NCBI GenBank assembly: GCA_905234195.1
Contig: CAJOFR010000001.1
Span: 35,057 to 99,056 of the forward strand
Direction: 5' to 3'
Length of the DNA stretch: 64,000 nucleotides
Origin: an uncultured Selenomonadaceae bacterium
GTDB lineage: Bacteria > Bacillota > Negativicutes > Selenomonadales > Selenomonadaceae
Shown: piece after piece, positions 55,171-63,405 of the stretch
Layout: each line of letters opens with the position of its first letter
Position numbering within the stretch: position 1 is the first letter of the stretch
The notes under the pieces: generated by a model
Database searches by the model: none
What the model was told of the DNA's origin: nothing
What the model saw: the letters and a program-made list of their open reading frames with translations, nothing else
Translations under genes and position numbers: made by a program

Positions 55171-56295
55171 TTGGCTATTATTTCACAAGATACCAAACGT
55201 TTTCTGAGGAGAGTAGACTTCGAACTTTTGATAGCCTCAGTAGCTATAGTGATATATAGTTTGATTATGATAAGTAGCGCAACGCATGTAAATACGCCAA
55301 GCGAAGAGCGGTTTTGGTTTGTCCAACGTCAAGGAATTTTTGCGTTGATTAATTTTGCAATTGCAATTTTATTTATGAATTTTGACTACAGAGGATTGCA
55401 ACAATACGGTTCTCGTTTGTACGTTTTTAATTTAATCATGCTTATCGCTGTTATGCTTTTCGGACATGCGGCACTTGGAGCACAAAGATGGATTCAGTTA
55501 GGACCGGTAAGTCTTCAGCCATCGGAATTTTCAAAATTAATAATGATAATTTGTATGGCATCTGTATTGGAGGGACGTATGGGGAAACTAAATTCCCTGC
55601 AAGACTTATTCGCAGTTGCCCTGTATGTCGGCGTACCATTTATCTTAGTTTTAAAACAACCTGATTTAGGGACATCGCTTGTATTTATGGCGATTTTCTT
55701 CGGAATGATTATTGCTTGTGGAGTTAAATGGAAAATTTTAGTGGCGATATTTTTGTCAGGAATTGCGGCGATGCCTTTTGTTTGGCAATTTTTAAAAGAT
55801 TATCAAAAAATGAGAATAATGGTTTTTATTGATCCAAATGTTGATCCGCTCGGATCAGGTTATCATATAATTCAATCAAAAATCGCAATCGGTTCCGGAA
55901 TGGTTTTTGGTAAAGGTTTGTTTGAAGGCACTCAAAGTCAACTGAATTTTCTACCAGAGAATCATACAGATTTTATTTTCGCTGTGGTCGGTGAAGAATT
56001 TGGATTTGTGGGAGCAGTTATTTTACTTCTTCTTTATTTTGTCGTCCTTTGGCGCGGAATGCAAATTGCTAGACATGCAAGTGATATTTTCGGACGACTT
56101 CTTGCCGTAGGGATAACGTCCATGCTAGCTTTTCATATCTTGGTCAACGTCGGCATGACGACAGGAATAATGCCGGTCACGGGGATTCCGTTGCCATTGA
56201 TGAGTTACGGAATAAGTTCATTGACGACAAATATTTTGTCTATAGCGATTTTAATGAATATTCACATGCGGAAACAGAAATTGATTTTATTCTAA
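55171..56295 (+). CDS. rodA: Rod shape-determining glycosyltransferase RodA
   Basis: A 374-residue SEDS-family polymerase that synthesises lateral-wall glycan with PBP2. About ten membrane helices are present. The SEDS blocks are visible as GAQRWIQLGPVSLQPSEFSKL, QPDLGTSLV and the C-terminal TGIPLPLMSYGISSL. I choose TTG 55171, eight bases behind AAGGGAG; the track's GTG nine bases earlier is too close to that site. FtsW or SpoVE are the alternatives, but the sequence and length favour RodA. It lies 17 bp before the radical SAM gene. Confidence 0.9.
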   Translation: MAIISQDTKRFLRRVDFELLIASVAIVIYSLIMISSATHVNTPSEERFWFVQRQGIFALINFAIAILFMNFDYRGLQQYGSRLYVFNLIMLIAVMLFGHAALGAQRWIQLGPVSLQPSEFSKLIMIICMASVLEGRMGKLNSLQDLFAVALYVGVPFILVLKQPDLGTSLVFMAIFFGMIIACGVKWKILVAIFLSGIAAMPFVWQFLKDYQKMRIMVFIDPNVDPLGSGYHIIQSKIAIGSGMVFGKGLFEGTQSQLNFLPENHTDFIFAVVGEEFGFVGAVILLLLYFVVLWRGMQIARHASDIFGRLLAVGITSMLAFHILVNVGMTTGIMPVTGIPLPLMSYGISSLTTNILSIAILMNIHMRKQKLILF

Positions 56296-56312
56296 ATGGG
56301 AGGAGAAAATTT

Positions 56313-58907
56313 TTGCAAATACAAGTACCTTATAAAATTTTACAAAGAGTAAGCAAGCCTGCAAGATATATAGGTGGGGAATTTAACAGCATTTTAAAAA
56401 ATTGGAGTGATGTTTCTTGCAGAATGGTTTTAGCTTTGCCAGATATTTACGAAGTTGGCATGTCTAATCTTGGTCTCGCGATTTTGTACGGAATAATTAA
56501 CTTACGTGAAGATACACTTTGCGAAAGAGTATACGCTCCTTGGATTGACATGGAAAATGAGATGCGCACGAATAATATTCCGCTTTTTTCACTTGAAACC
56601 AAACATGGTATTCGTGATTTTGATTTTTTTGGATTTTCCTTACAATACGAAATGATATTTACGAATGTGTTGAATATGTTGGATTTGGCAGGAATTTCTT
56701 TAAAATCGCAAGATAGATTGGATGACGAGCCTTTTATTATCGGTGGAGGACCGTGTGTTTATAATGTTGAGCCTATAACCGATTTTTTTGATTTTTTTAT
56801 CGTTGGCGAGGGTGAAGAAATCCTAAATGAAGTTGTCGATATTTTTATTTCTTGGAAAAATTTTAGTAAAATTAGCGGCAGAAAGGGTTTCTTGAAGGAA
56901 ATTTCAAGACTCAGGGGCATTTATGTACCTAGTTTTTACGAGCCTATGTACTTAGAGGAAAAATTTATCGGATGGAAAGTTACTGAATCAAGTGCTCCCA
57001 AAGTTGTTTATAAACGAGTCATAAAAGATTTAAATGATGTAAATTTTGTAAAAAATCCTATTGTTCCCTTTATCGATATAGTTCACAACAGATTAATGCT
57101 GGAACTTTTTCGTGGTTGTACTCGTGGCTGTCGATTTTGTCAAGCGGGTACTTGCTACCGTCCTGTACGTGAACGGTCAGAAAAAATTTTGCGTGAGATT
57201 GCTCGCGACCTAGTTGACGTTACAGGTTACGATGAAATGTCTTTGACATCTCTAAGCTCTGCCGATTATTCGTGCCTTAACCGACTAATTGACGATTTAA
57301 TGACGGACTTCAGGAATGAGCGCGTAAATTTTTCTTTGCCGTCACTTAGAATCGACAGCTTTTCTATTAATCTTGCCGATAAATTACAGACTGTAAGGAA
57401 AAGCGGATTGACATTTGCTCCGGAAGCAGGGACCCAAAGACTAAGAAATGTTATAAATAAAAATGTAACTGAAGAAGATTTGATCAATGCTTGTACTGCG
57501 GCTTTTCAAAAAGGCTGGAAAAATGTAAAACTTTACTTTATGATCGGTCTTCCGACAGAAACCGATGAAGATATTTTAGGCATTGCTGACCTTGCTCAAA
57601 AAGTTGTTGATTTGTATAAAAAAATAAAAAATAGGCGTGATGTTAAAGTCACTGTCAGCGTTTCCTGTTTTGTACCGAAGCCATTTACGCCTTTTCAATG
57701 GGTTAGACAAATTTCCATTGTTGAGTTTGAGCGTCGCCAAAAAATTTTGAAGAACGCCATTCACGACAAAGCGATAAATTATACTTATCACAATGCAAAG
57801 CTTTCAGTGCTGGAGGGTGTAATTGCTAGAGGAGATAGGAGGCTCGCAAAAGTTATTGAAACAGCTTGGCGAAATGGTGCTAAATTTGACGGATGGTCAG
57901 ATTTGTTTAACCCTGACATTTGGGACAATGCATTTAGAGAGTGCGGCATTAATCCAAAATATTTCAACGAATGCGAGAGAAATATCTACGACCCGTTACC
58001 TTGGGATCATACGTCTCCAGGTATAAGCAAAAATTTTTTAATTCGGGAATTTGAAAAATCTCAATCGGAAGAAACAACGCGGGATTGTCGGAATACTTCC
58101 TGCACCGGATGTGGCGTCTGCCAAAATTTAGGAGTAAGTATTATAAATTACACCGAAAATAAAAATTATGATTATCCAATTCAGCCACAAGAATCGACTA
58201 CCAAAATTTCAGCATCGAATAAAAATGTAATCTATCGTGCTCAAATAAAAAAAGGACGAGAAATCGCCTTTCTTTCCCATTTGGAGTATATGAACGTTTT
58301 TATGAGTGCTCTTCTGCGATCCAAATTGCCTGCAGTTTATTCACAAGGTTTTAATCCACATCTAAAAGTGTCCTTTGCAACCGCTTTAGGAGTCGGCGTT
58401 ACTAGCGAATGTGAGTATGTTGACTTTGAACTATCCGCGCGAACAAAAACATCGGAAATTGCTAAGAAATTGAATGAGCAATTCCCAAGAGGGTGTGAAA
58501 TTTTACGAATTAAAGAAATTTCAAAAAAAGTTCCGGCTTTAAATTCTTTGATAGATTTTTCGCGCTACAAAGTTTCGGTAGCATTCGACGGAGATTTTGA
58601 CTCGGCATTAAACGCAATAGAAAATTTCAATAATACGGAAGAAATTTTCTTTACAAGAGTTACTCCTAAAAGAAGTCGTGAACTTGAGATAAAGCAGTAC
58701 ATCACTGAACCGGTCAAAATTTCTGGGATTGGAAACGAGCTTTCGATGACTTTTGCTGTAAAAATTACTCAATCGGGCACAGTCAAACCAAGTGAAGTTT
58801 TAAAGATTTTACACGACAATTTTAACTTGCGAATAGATTTTCTTGCTGCAAAGATTAATCGTACGGAACTCTTGAGTAGAGGAAAAAATTTGCTTGATAT
58901 TATATGA
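56313..58907 (+). CDS. Radical SAM protein (TIGR03960) fused to DUF2344 domain
   Basis: An 864-residue protein of unknown reaction. The N-terminal 180 residues resemble the B12-binding-like domain of TIGR03960 proteins (ALPDIYEVGMSNLGLAILYG). A radical SAM core follows with CTRGCRFCQAG. A CxxC pair (CTGCGVC) marks the join, and the last 230 residues are DUF2344 (KGREIAFLSHLEYM...QGFNPHLKVSFATALGVGV). In many Firmicutes the two parts are separate neighbouring genes. Context next to rodA is shared in the group, usually before RNase E/G and ribosomal L21 genes, which are not here. The start is TTG behind GGGAGGAG. Confidence 0.9.
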   Translation: MQIQVPYKILQRVSKPARYIGGEFNSILKNWSDVSCRMVLALPDIYEVGMSNLGLAILYGIINLREDTLCERVYAPWIDMENEMRTNNIPLFSLETKHGIRDFDFFGFSLQYEMIFTNVLNMLDLAGISLKSQDRLDDEPFIIGGGPCVYNVEPITDFFDFFIVGEGEEILNEVVDIFISWKNFSKISGRKGFLKEISRLRGIYVPSFYEPMYLEEKFIGWKVTESSAPKVVYKRVIKDLNDVNFVKNPIVPFIDIVHNRLMLELFRGCTRGCRFCQAGTCYRPVRERSEKILREIARDLVDVTGYDEMSLTSLSSADYSCLNRLIDDLMTDFRNERVNFSLPSLRIDSFSINLADKLQTVRKSGLTFAPEAGTQRLRNVINKNVTEEDLINACTAAFQKGWKNVKLYFMIGLPTETDEDILGIADLAQKVVDLYKKIKNRRDVKVTVSVSCFVPKPFTPFQWVRQISIVEFERRQKILKNAIHDKAINYTYHNAKLSVLEGVIARGDRRLAKVIETAWRNGAKFDGWSDLFNPDIWDNAFRECGINPKYFNECERNIYDPLPWDHTSPGISKNFLIREFEKSQSEETTRDCRNTSCTGCGVCQNLGVSIINYTENKNYDYPIQPQESTTKISASNKNVIYRAQIKKGREIAFLSHLEYMNVFMSALLRSKLPAVYSQGFNPHLKVSFATALGVGVTSECEYVDFELSARTKTSEIAKKLNEQFPRGCEILRIKEISKKVPALNSLIDFSRYKVSVAFDGDFDSALNAIENFNNTEEIFFTRVTPKRSRELEIKQYITEPVKISGIGNELSMTFAVKITQSGTVKPSEVLKILHDNFNLRIDFLAAKINRTELLSRGKNLLDII

Positions 58908-59646
58908 AAATCAGAATTAACGCGCCAAAAAATAAGACTATGCTGAAACTCCGCAAACCGCTCTGAACAGAGCGATTGTACTTGCCAAATAATCTTCCAA
59001 TTAGTGGACGCATTAAATGCGTAATCAGCGACACCGATAAAAAAAATAAAGGTTTGTCAAAAGTCGTAATGCTGTAGATTAACATTAATGTTGAAATAGT
59101 ACTTCCGGCGACTTCTGCACGAGTTAATTTTCTGTAAATATCATCATTAGAATTTTGAATGGAATTTTTAGGAGATTCTTGATTCTCTTCCTCTTGCGCC
59201 TCTTCCCATTTTTTCATAGCTTTGCTGTGATATACCGAGCTGTGCAGATTGTCTTTCTCAGATTTCGTTTTTTTTCTCTTTATAATCGTTGGCAAAGGAG
59301 GTTCGTCGAAAAATTCATCATCTGCCTCCGAAAAGATTTTTTCTTCAAATTTATCTTCAATTTTTTCTATTGAAGGTTCTTCCTGCTGTTTTGTTGGATC
59401 GGTTTTCAAAAGAGCAGGATTTTTTTCTTTTGAATTAGATTCGAGATTTTTCTGTATCAAAACTTCGGAAGGTTCCTTTTCGGGAATAAGTTCATCTTCA
59501 AATTCCTCTAAGAAAAGTTCGCCTTGATATTCGTCATTCTTTTTTGTATTTACAGTTTTATCGAAAATTTTCCTAGACGATAATTCTTTATTCAAAGCTT
59601 CGGTAAATTCATTTTTCTTTGGAGATTTTTCTTTGATGTTTTCCAT
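58900..59646 (-). CDS. Acidic hypothetical membrane protein
   Basis: I do not recognise this 248-residue protein. About 165 N-terminal residues are a very charged Glu/Lys-rich, probably disordered region. The C-terminal 80 residues contain two or three hydrophobic helices (TISTLMLIYSITTF, PLFFLSVSLITHL, FSIVLFFGALILIFI). It is likely a tail-anchored inner-membrane protein with a long cytoplasmic arm. The ATG follows AAGGAAG and lies 14 bp after the Tat amidase gene. Its 3' end overlaps the 3' end of the radical SAM gene by eight bases on the opposite strand. Confidence 0.7.
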   Translation of the reverse strand: MENIKEKSPKKNEFTEALNKELSSRKIFDKTVNTKKNDEYQGELFLEEFEDELIPEKEPSEVLIQKNLESNSKEKNPALLKTDPTKQQEEPSIEKIEDKFEEKIFSEADDEFFDEPPLPTIIKRKKTKSEKDNLHSSVYHSKAMKKWEEAQEEENQESPKNSIQNSNDDIYRKLTRAEVAGSTISTLMLIYSITTFDKPLFFLSVSLITHLMRPLIGRLFGKYNRSVQSGLRSFSIVLFFGALILIFI

Positions 59647-59660
59647 TTAAAAATTCTTCC

Positions 59661-60308
59661 TTACATGACACTCTGCACGATTTCGATAAATTCCGGCAGT
59701 AATGGATAGAAATTATCACCTGGACAAGATGTGTCGTTGAGATCCCTGTGACCAAAAATTGTCGTCGATTTCGGTGCAAATCCATACTCCTTACAAAGAG
59801 CAGCAACAAGTTGTTCTGTAGACAAAATTTGTTTTTTTGTTACGTTACCAATGGAAAAATTTCCCGTCATGCAAATTCCGATAGTAAATTCATTATTGCT
59901 GAGAGAATGCGCTCCAACAAGATGTTGAGGTCGTCCGCGTTCAATAGATCCATTTTTGTGAACAACAAAGTGGTACCCTATGCCAGACCACCCATTTTTT
60001 AAGTGCATTTCATGAATTTCTGCCGCGCTCGACTCACGATCTTCTTTTAATCCAGAATGGTGAATAATGATAGCACCAGTGTGAGTGCGGACATCCATTT
60101 CTCCAGTGAAGTTTAATTTGGTCTCTTTTATTTTTATTTTGTTAAGAGGTTTAAATTTTGATATAGCAGGAATTTTGAAATCATTTTTCTTGTGGCTTGC
60201 TTCACCATCACCTGGGAACAGATCAAATACGGTTACTGCCGCTATAAATTTCGCTATATCCTTTATAAAATTTCTTCTTGTTAAATTTTTTTCAAATAAA
60301 TTTTTCAT
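59661..60308 (-). CDS. Tat-exported N-acetylmuramoyl-L-alanine amidase (PGRP type)
   Basis: A 215-residue amidase that cuts the bond between MurNAc and L-Ala. A twin-arginine signal (LTRRNFIK, then a hydrophobic run) precedes the Amidase_2/PGRP domain at about residue 75. The zinc ligands are the His in IIHHSG, the His in FGHRDLND and the Cys in TSCPGDNFYP. The Tat route is notable because the E. coli division amidases AmiA and AmiC use it too, though they belong to a different fold. Start ATG behind AGGAGG. Followed by the acidic membrane orphan. Confidence 0.9.
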   Translation of the reverse strand: MKNLFEKNLTRRNFIKDIAKFIAAVTVFDLFPGDGEASHKKNDFKIPAISKFKPLNKIKIKETKLNFTGEMDVRTHTGAIIIHHSGLKEDRESSAAEIHEMHLKNGWSGIGYHFVVHKNGSIERGRPQHLVGAHSLSNNEFTIGICMTGNFSIGNVTKKQILSTEQLVAALCKEYGFAPKSTTIFGHRDLNDTSCPGDNFYPLLPEFIEIVQSVM

Positions 60309-60373
60309 AACCTGCCTCCTAGATTTATTATAGCAGACCTCTAGGAAAAAATCACTTCGTTTAAATAATTTAC

Positions 60374-60402
60374 TTTAAAAAATTAAAAAAAACTGCTATA
60401 AT
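60374..60402 (+). promoter_or_regulatory. Promoter of the gamma-carbonic anhydrase-like gene
   Basis: TGCTATAAT (extended, perfect -10) at 60394-60402, with TTTAAA 17 bp upstream as a weak -35. Confidence 0.6.
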
Positions 60403-60438
60403 CAATCTAAAATTACTGCTGGAAGGTGGATCTATAAG

Positions 60439-60987
60439 ATGCAAGGGGTTGTACTTTCTTACAAAGGCAAAACGCCACAAATTGCAGACGGAGTTTTTTT
60501 AGCACCAACTTCTTCGGTTGTTGGAGATGTAAGGATTGCTACGGGGTCGAGTATTTGGTTTGGGACAACGGTTCGCGGAGATTTTCAACCGGTGACGATA
60601 GGCGCGTTTACGAATATCCAAGATAATACCACCGTTCACGTTATGGGCGACGCGCCGACTGTCATTGGGAATTACGTTACGATCGGACACAACGCGATAA
60701 TTCATTGCAGTAAAATCGGCAACAACTGTTTGATCGGGATGGGTTCTATAATTTTAGGTTATTCAGAGATTGGCGATAATTGTATAATTGGAGCAGGTAC
60801 ACTTTTAACACAATATAAAAAAATTCCAAACAATTCACTCGTTTTTGGAAATCCTGCCAAAATCATGCGTGCAATTCGAGAAGATGAACTTGAGGCTCTC
60901 CGCGCTTCTGCAATGCATTATCATTCTTGCGCTAACGAGTATGTGCAATATTTGAATAAGAGAACTTTTATTGAGGAGCATGACTGA
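60439..60987 (+). CDS. Gamma-carbonic anhydrase family protein (left-handed beta-helix)
   Basis: A 182-residue hexapeptide-repeat protein of the YrdA/PaaY/CaiE-like group. The repeats (GDVRIATGSSIWFGTTVRGDF, VTIGHNAIIHCSKIGNNCLIGMGSI) form a left-handed beta-helix. Metal-binding histidines are visible in TVHVMGD, IGHNAIIH. Some members are zinc carbonic anhydrases and others are thioesterases or of unknown activity. It stands alone with its own promoter. Confidence 0.88.
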   Translation: MQGVVLSYKGKTPQIADGVFLAPTSSVVGDVRIATGSSIWFGTTVRGDFQPVTIGAFTNIQDNTTVHVMGDAPTVIGNYVTIGHNAIIHCSKIGNNCLIGMGSIILGYSEIGDNCIIGAGTLLTQYKKIPNNSLVFGNPAKIMRAIREDELEALRASAMHYHSCANEYVQYLNKRTFIEEHD

Positions 60988-60999
60988 TAAAAATAAAAG

Positions 61000-61028
61000 T
61001 TGACAAAGATTTTCTTACGTGATAACAT
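61000..61028 (+). promoter_or_regulatory. tRNA-Gln promoter
   Basis: A perfect TTGACA, a 17-bp spacer and TGATAACAT (extended -10), 26 bp before the tRNA. Confidence 0.75.
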
Positions 61029-61053
61029 TAGCACTGTTGATGGAAGTCAACAC

Positions 61054-61129
61054 AGGGGTATCGCCAAGTTGGTAAGGCACCAGACTCTGAATCTGGCATG
61101 CGTTGGTTCGAGTCCAGCTACCCCTGCCA
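61054..61129 (+). tRNA. tRNA-Gln(CTG)
   Basis: The acceptor arms AGGGGTA and TACCCCT pair fully. The anticodon stem CCAGA/TCTGG holds loop CTCTGAA (anticodon CTG, codon CAG). The T arm with TTCGAGT is present. The discriminator is G and CCA is encoded at 61127-61129, unlike the tRNA-Arg in this window. Confidence 0.95.
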
Positions 61130-61159
61130 TCTTAGATTACCGATCACCGAAAAATAGAA

Positions 61160-61190
61160 GCCGACAGTCCTGAGATTGTCGGCGATTTTT
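61160..61190 (+). terminator. Terminator after tRNA-Gln
   Basis: The perfect arms GCCGACA and TGTCGGC, followed by GATTTTT, lie just before the pilT ribosome site. Confidence 0.85.
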
Positions 61191-61211
61191 GTATCAAAGG
61201 AGGTTTTTTGG

Positions 61212-62198
61212 CTGACACTGAACACAATCTTGACTGAAGCTGTGAAGGTCGGGGCGTCCGATATTCATTTGACTGTCGGACAAAGAACTTTTTTCCGCGT
61301 ATCAGGCGAATTTTTGAAATTTGGCGAATTGCTGACCAAAGAGGAAGTTGAAAAATTTTTAGTCGAATTGGTGCCACCGCGATTGGTGGACGAGTTAAAA
61401 AATAACTTATCGGTAGATTTTTCTTACGTAGAAAAAAATATTCAACGCAGATTTAGAGTGAACGTTTATTATCAGAGAAATTTGCCGGCAGTCGCATTCA
61501 GGTTAATTTCAAATAAAATTCCAACACTTGAAGAAATCGGAGCACCTTCCGCTTTGAAAAAGTTTCTAAATTCGGCGCAGGGATTAATTTTGGTGACAGG
61601 GAGAACAGGTTCAGGGAAATCCACGACACTTGCCTCATTTTTACAACAACTTTGTAATGTAAGGTTATGTCATTTGCTTACTCTTGAGGATCCAATAGAA
61701 TTTGAGTACGACGCGCCAAACTCTTTCATAAGTCAACGAGAACTCGGACAAGATTTTTTGAAATTTGCGGACGCGGTACGCACGGCGTTGCGCGAAATGC
61801 CGGACGTTCTGCTGATAGGCGAAATTCGTGACGCGGAAACAATGCACGCGGCGTTGGAAGCTTCAGCGGCGGGAATTTTGGTTTTAGCCACGCTCCACAC
61901 AAAATCGGCGGCTGAGACGGCAATGCGCGTTGAAACAATGTTCCCGCTGGTACAGCGCGATTCTATCCGCGATTTATTTGCTGACGAATTCAGCGCAATA
62001 ATCTCTCAACAACTTTTGAGCACTTCGGACGGAGGACGAGTTTGTGCGGCAGAAGTTTTATTGGCAAATCCGGCGACTCGTTCGCTAATTCGGCAGGGAA
62101 AATACGTACAACTTCCAACAGTAATGATGAGTCACCAGTCGCAAGGTATGCAGACAATGGAAGGGGCTGTAAAAATTTTGAGGAGTAAGCTTTTATGA
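61212..62198 (+). CDS. pilT: Type IV pilus retraction-type ATPase PilT
   Basis: A 328-residue secretion-superfamily ATPase. The N-terminal EAVKVGASDIHLTVG block, Walker A GRTGSGKSTT, Asp box LEDPIEFEY, Walker B PDVLLIGEIRDAETM and His box TLHTKSAAET are visible. Length and blocks fit PilT rather than PilB. The start is unusual. AAAGGAGG at 61196-61203 points to CTG 61212 eight bases downstream, which gives the usual N-terminus. The only standard in-frame alternatives are TTG 61230, or the track's TTG at 61176 inside the terminator. It overlaps pilC by four bases. Confidence 0.93.
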   Translation: MTLNTILTEAVKVGASDIHLTVGQRTFFRVSGEFLKFGELLTKEEVEKFLVELVPPRLVDELKNNLSVDFSYVEKNIQRRFRVNVYYQRNLPAVAFRLISNKIPTLEEIGAPSALKKFLNSAQGLILVTGRTGSGKSTTLASFLQQLCNVRLCHLLTLEDPIEFEYDAPNSFISQRELGQDFLKFADAVRTALREMPDVLLIGEIRDAETMHAALEASAAGILVLATLHTKSAAETAMRVETMFPLVQRDSIRDLFADEFSAIISQQLLSTSDGGRVCAAEVLLANPATRSLIRQGKYVQLPTVMMSHQSQGMQTMEGAVKILRSKLL

Positions 62199-63397
62199 TA
62201 AAATTTAAGTACAGAGGTTACGATGCCGAATCTGTCGCGCAGGTCGGCACGCTGGAAGCTGAAGATTATGCTGACGCCTACGCTGCGCTCCAGTATCAGG
62301 GTATAGTTGTTATCAGCCTTGCTCCCGCTAAAACGGACTATCTGAAGTTATTTTTGGATTACGTGCTGAAACTTAAACTAGGGCGTCGATGGTGCTCGGT
62401 GTTTTTTAGGGAATTAAGTGTGATGTTGAGAGTAATGACGCTCCATGAATCACTTCAAACTTTGACAAAAGCGGCCGAAGGTCATGTTTCAGAAAAAATG
62501 TTGCAAGAACTCGTCAAGTCGGTCGAATACGGAGAGAGGTTCAGCTATGCGTTGCGGAAATACGCGGTTATTTTCGACGGCGACATAATTCAATCGATAG
62601 AAGTTGGCGAACAAAGCGGAAAAATGCAGGAAATAACATTAAAAATTGCGAATCAGCTTGAAAGAAACTACACAACCGGACGAAAAGTTCAAGGTGCTAT
62701 GCGTTATCCGATGTTTGTATTTTTGGCGGCAATAATTGCGGCAGTGGTTATGATTAATGTGACTTTGCCTGTCTTTGAGTCATTTTATTCGGAAAACGGT
62801 GGAAAACTTCCATTAATAACTTTAAGCTTACTTAGCGGCGGAAGATTCTTAAATGAATATTTATTTCTGATTTTTATCTTTGCTTTAGTCGGAGCAGTTT
62901 CTCTGGTGGTAGCTTACCACGAAGTTGAGCACATAAGATACTCTATTGACAAATTAAAACTAGAAATGAAAATTTTACGTGAAATAGAGTTGAGGAATTT
63001 TTTCAGCCGTCTGGGATTTTTGCTTGAAAGCGGTGTAACTCTGAATGAATCGTTAAAATTAATCGTTGATTCAAGTAAAAATTCTCATATGTGTTATTTA
63101 TTAAATAAAATTCAAGTTTCGATAGAGCAAGGAGATAGATTTAGCGACACCCTAAAACGAGTATTTAAAGATTTTCCATCGCTATATCTTGGATTAATCG
63201 TAACAGGAGAATCAAGCGGAAATTTTGTGGAGATGTTACGGCAATGCGAATCAATAGCAGATTTTGAAATTGATGAAGTTTTGAAAGAATTACCAACAAA
63301 AGCTGAAATCTATGGCACGTTAGCGGCTGGAATAATCGTCGGCGCGTTGGTGTTTGCAATGGTGTTGCCAATTTTGAGCATGACAGATCTATTTTAG
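62195..63397 (+). CDS. pilC: Type IV pilus inner membrane platform protein PilC (GspF family)
   Basis: A 400-residue polytopic protein with two GspF repeats. The first carries FFRELSVMLRVMTLHESLQTL and GEQSGKMQEI, the second FFSRLGFLLESGVTLNESLKLI and GESSGNFVEM. Three hydrophobic segments anchor it in the inner membrane, where it couples the pilus ATPase to pilin movement. The ATGA overlap with pilT indicates coupling. No pilin, PilB or prepilin peptidase is in the window. ftsE follows eight bases after the stop. Confidence 0.93.
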   Translation: MIKFKYRGYDAESVAQVGTLEAEDYADAYAALQYQGIVVISLAPAKTDYLKLFLDYVLKLKLGRRWCSVFFRELSVMLRVMTLHESLQTLTKAAEGHVSEKMLQELVKSVEYGERFSYALRKYAVIFDGDIIQSIEVGEQSGKMQEITLKIANQLERNYTTGRKVQGAMRYPMFVFLAAIIAAVVMINVTLPVFESFYSENGGKLPLITLSLLSGGRFLNEYLFLIFIFALVGAVSLVVAYHEVEHIRYSIDKLKLEMKILREIELRNFFSRLGFLLESGVTLNESLKLIVDSSKNSHMCYLLNKIQVSIEQGDRFSDTLKRVFKDFPSLYLGLIVTGESSGNFVEMLRQCESIADFEIDEVLKELPTKAEIYGTLAAGIIVGALVFAMVLPILSMTDLF

Positions 63398-63405
63398 GTA
63401 AAAAA

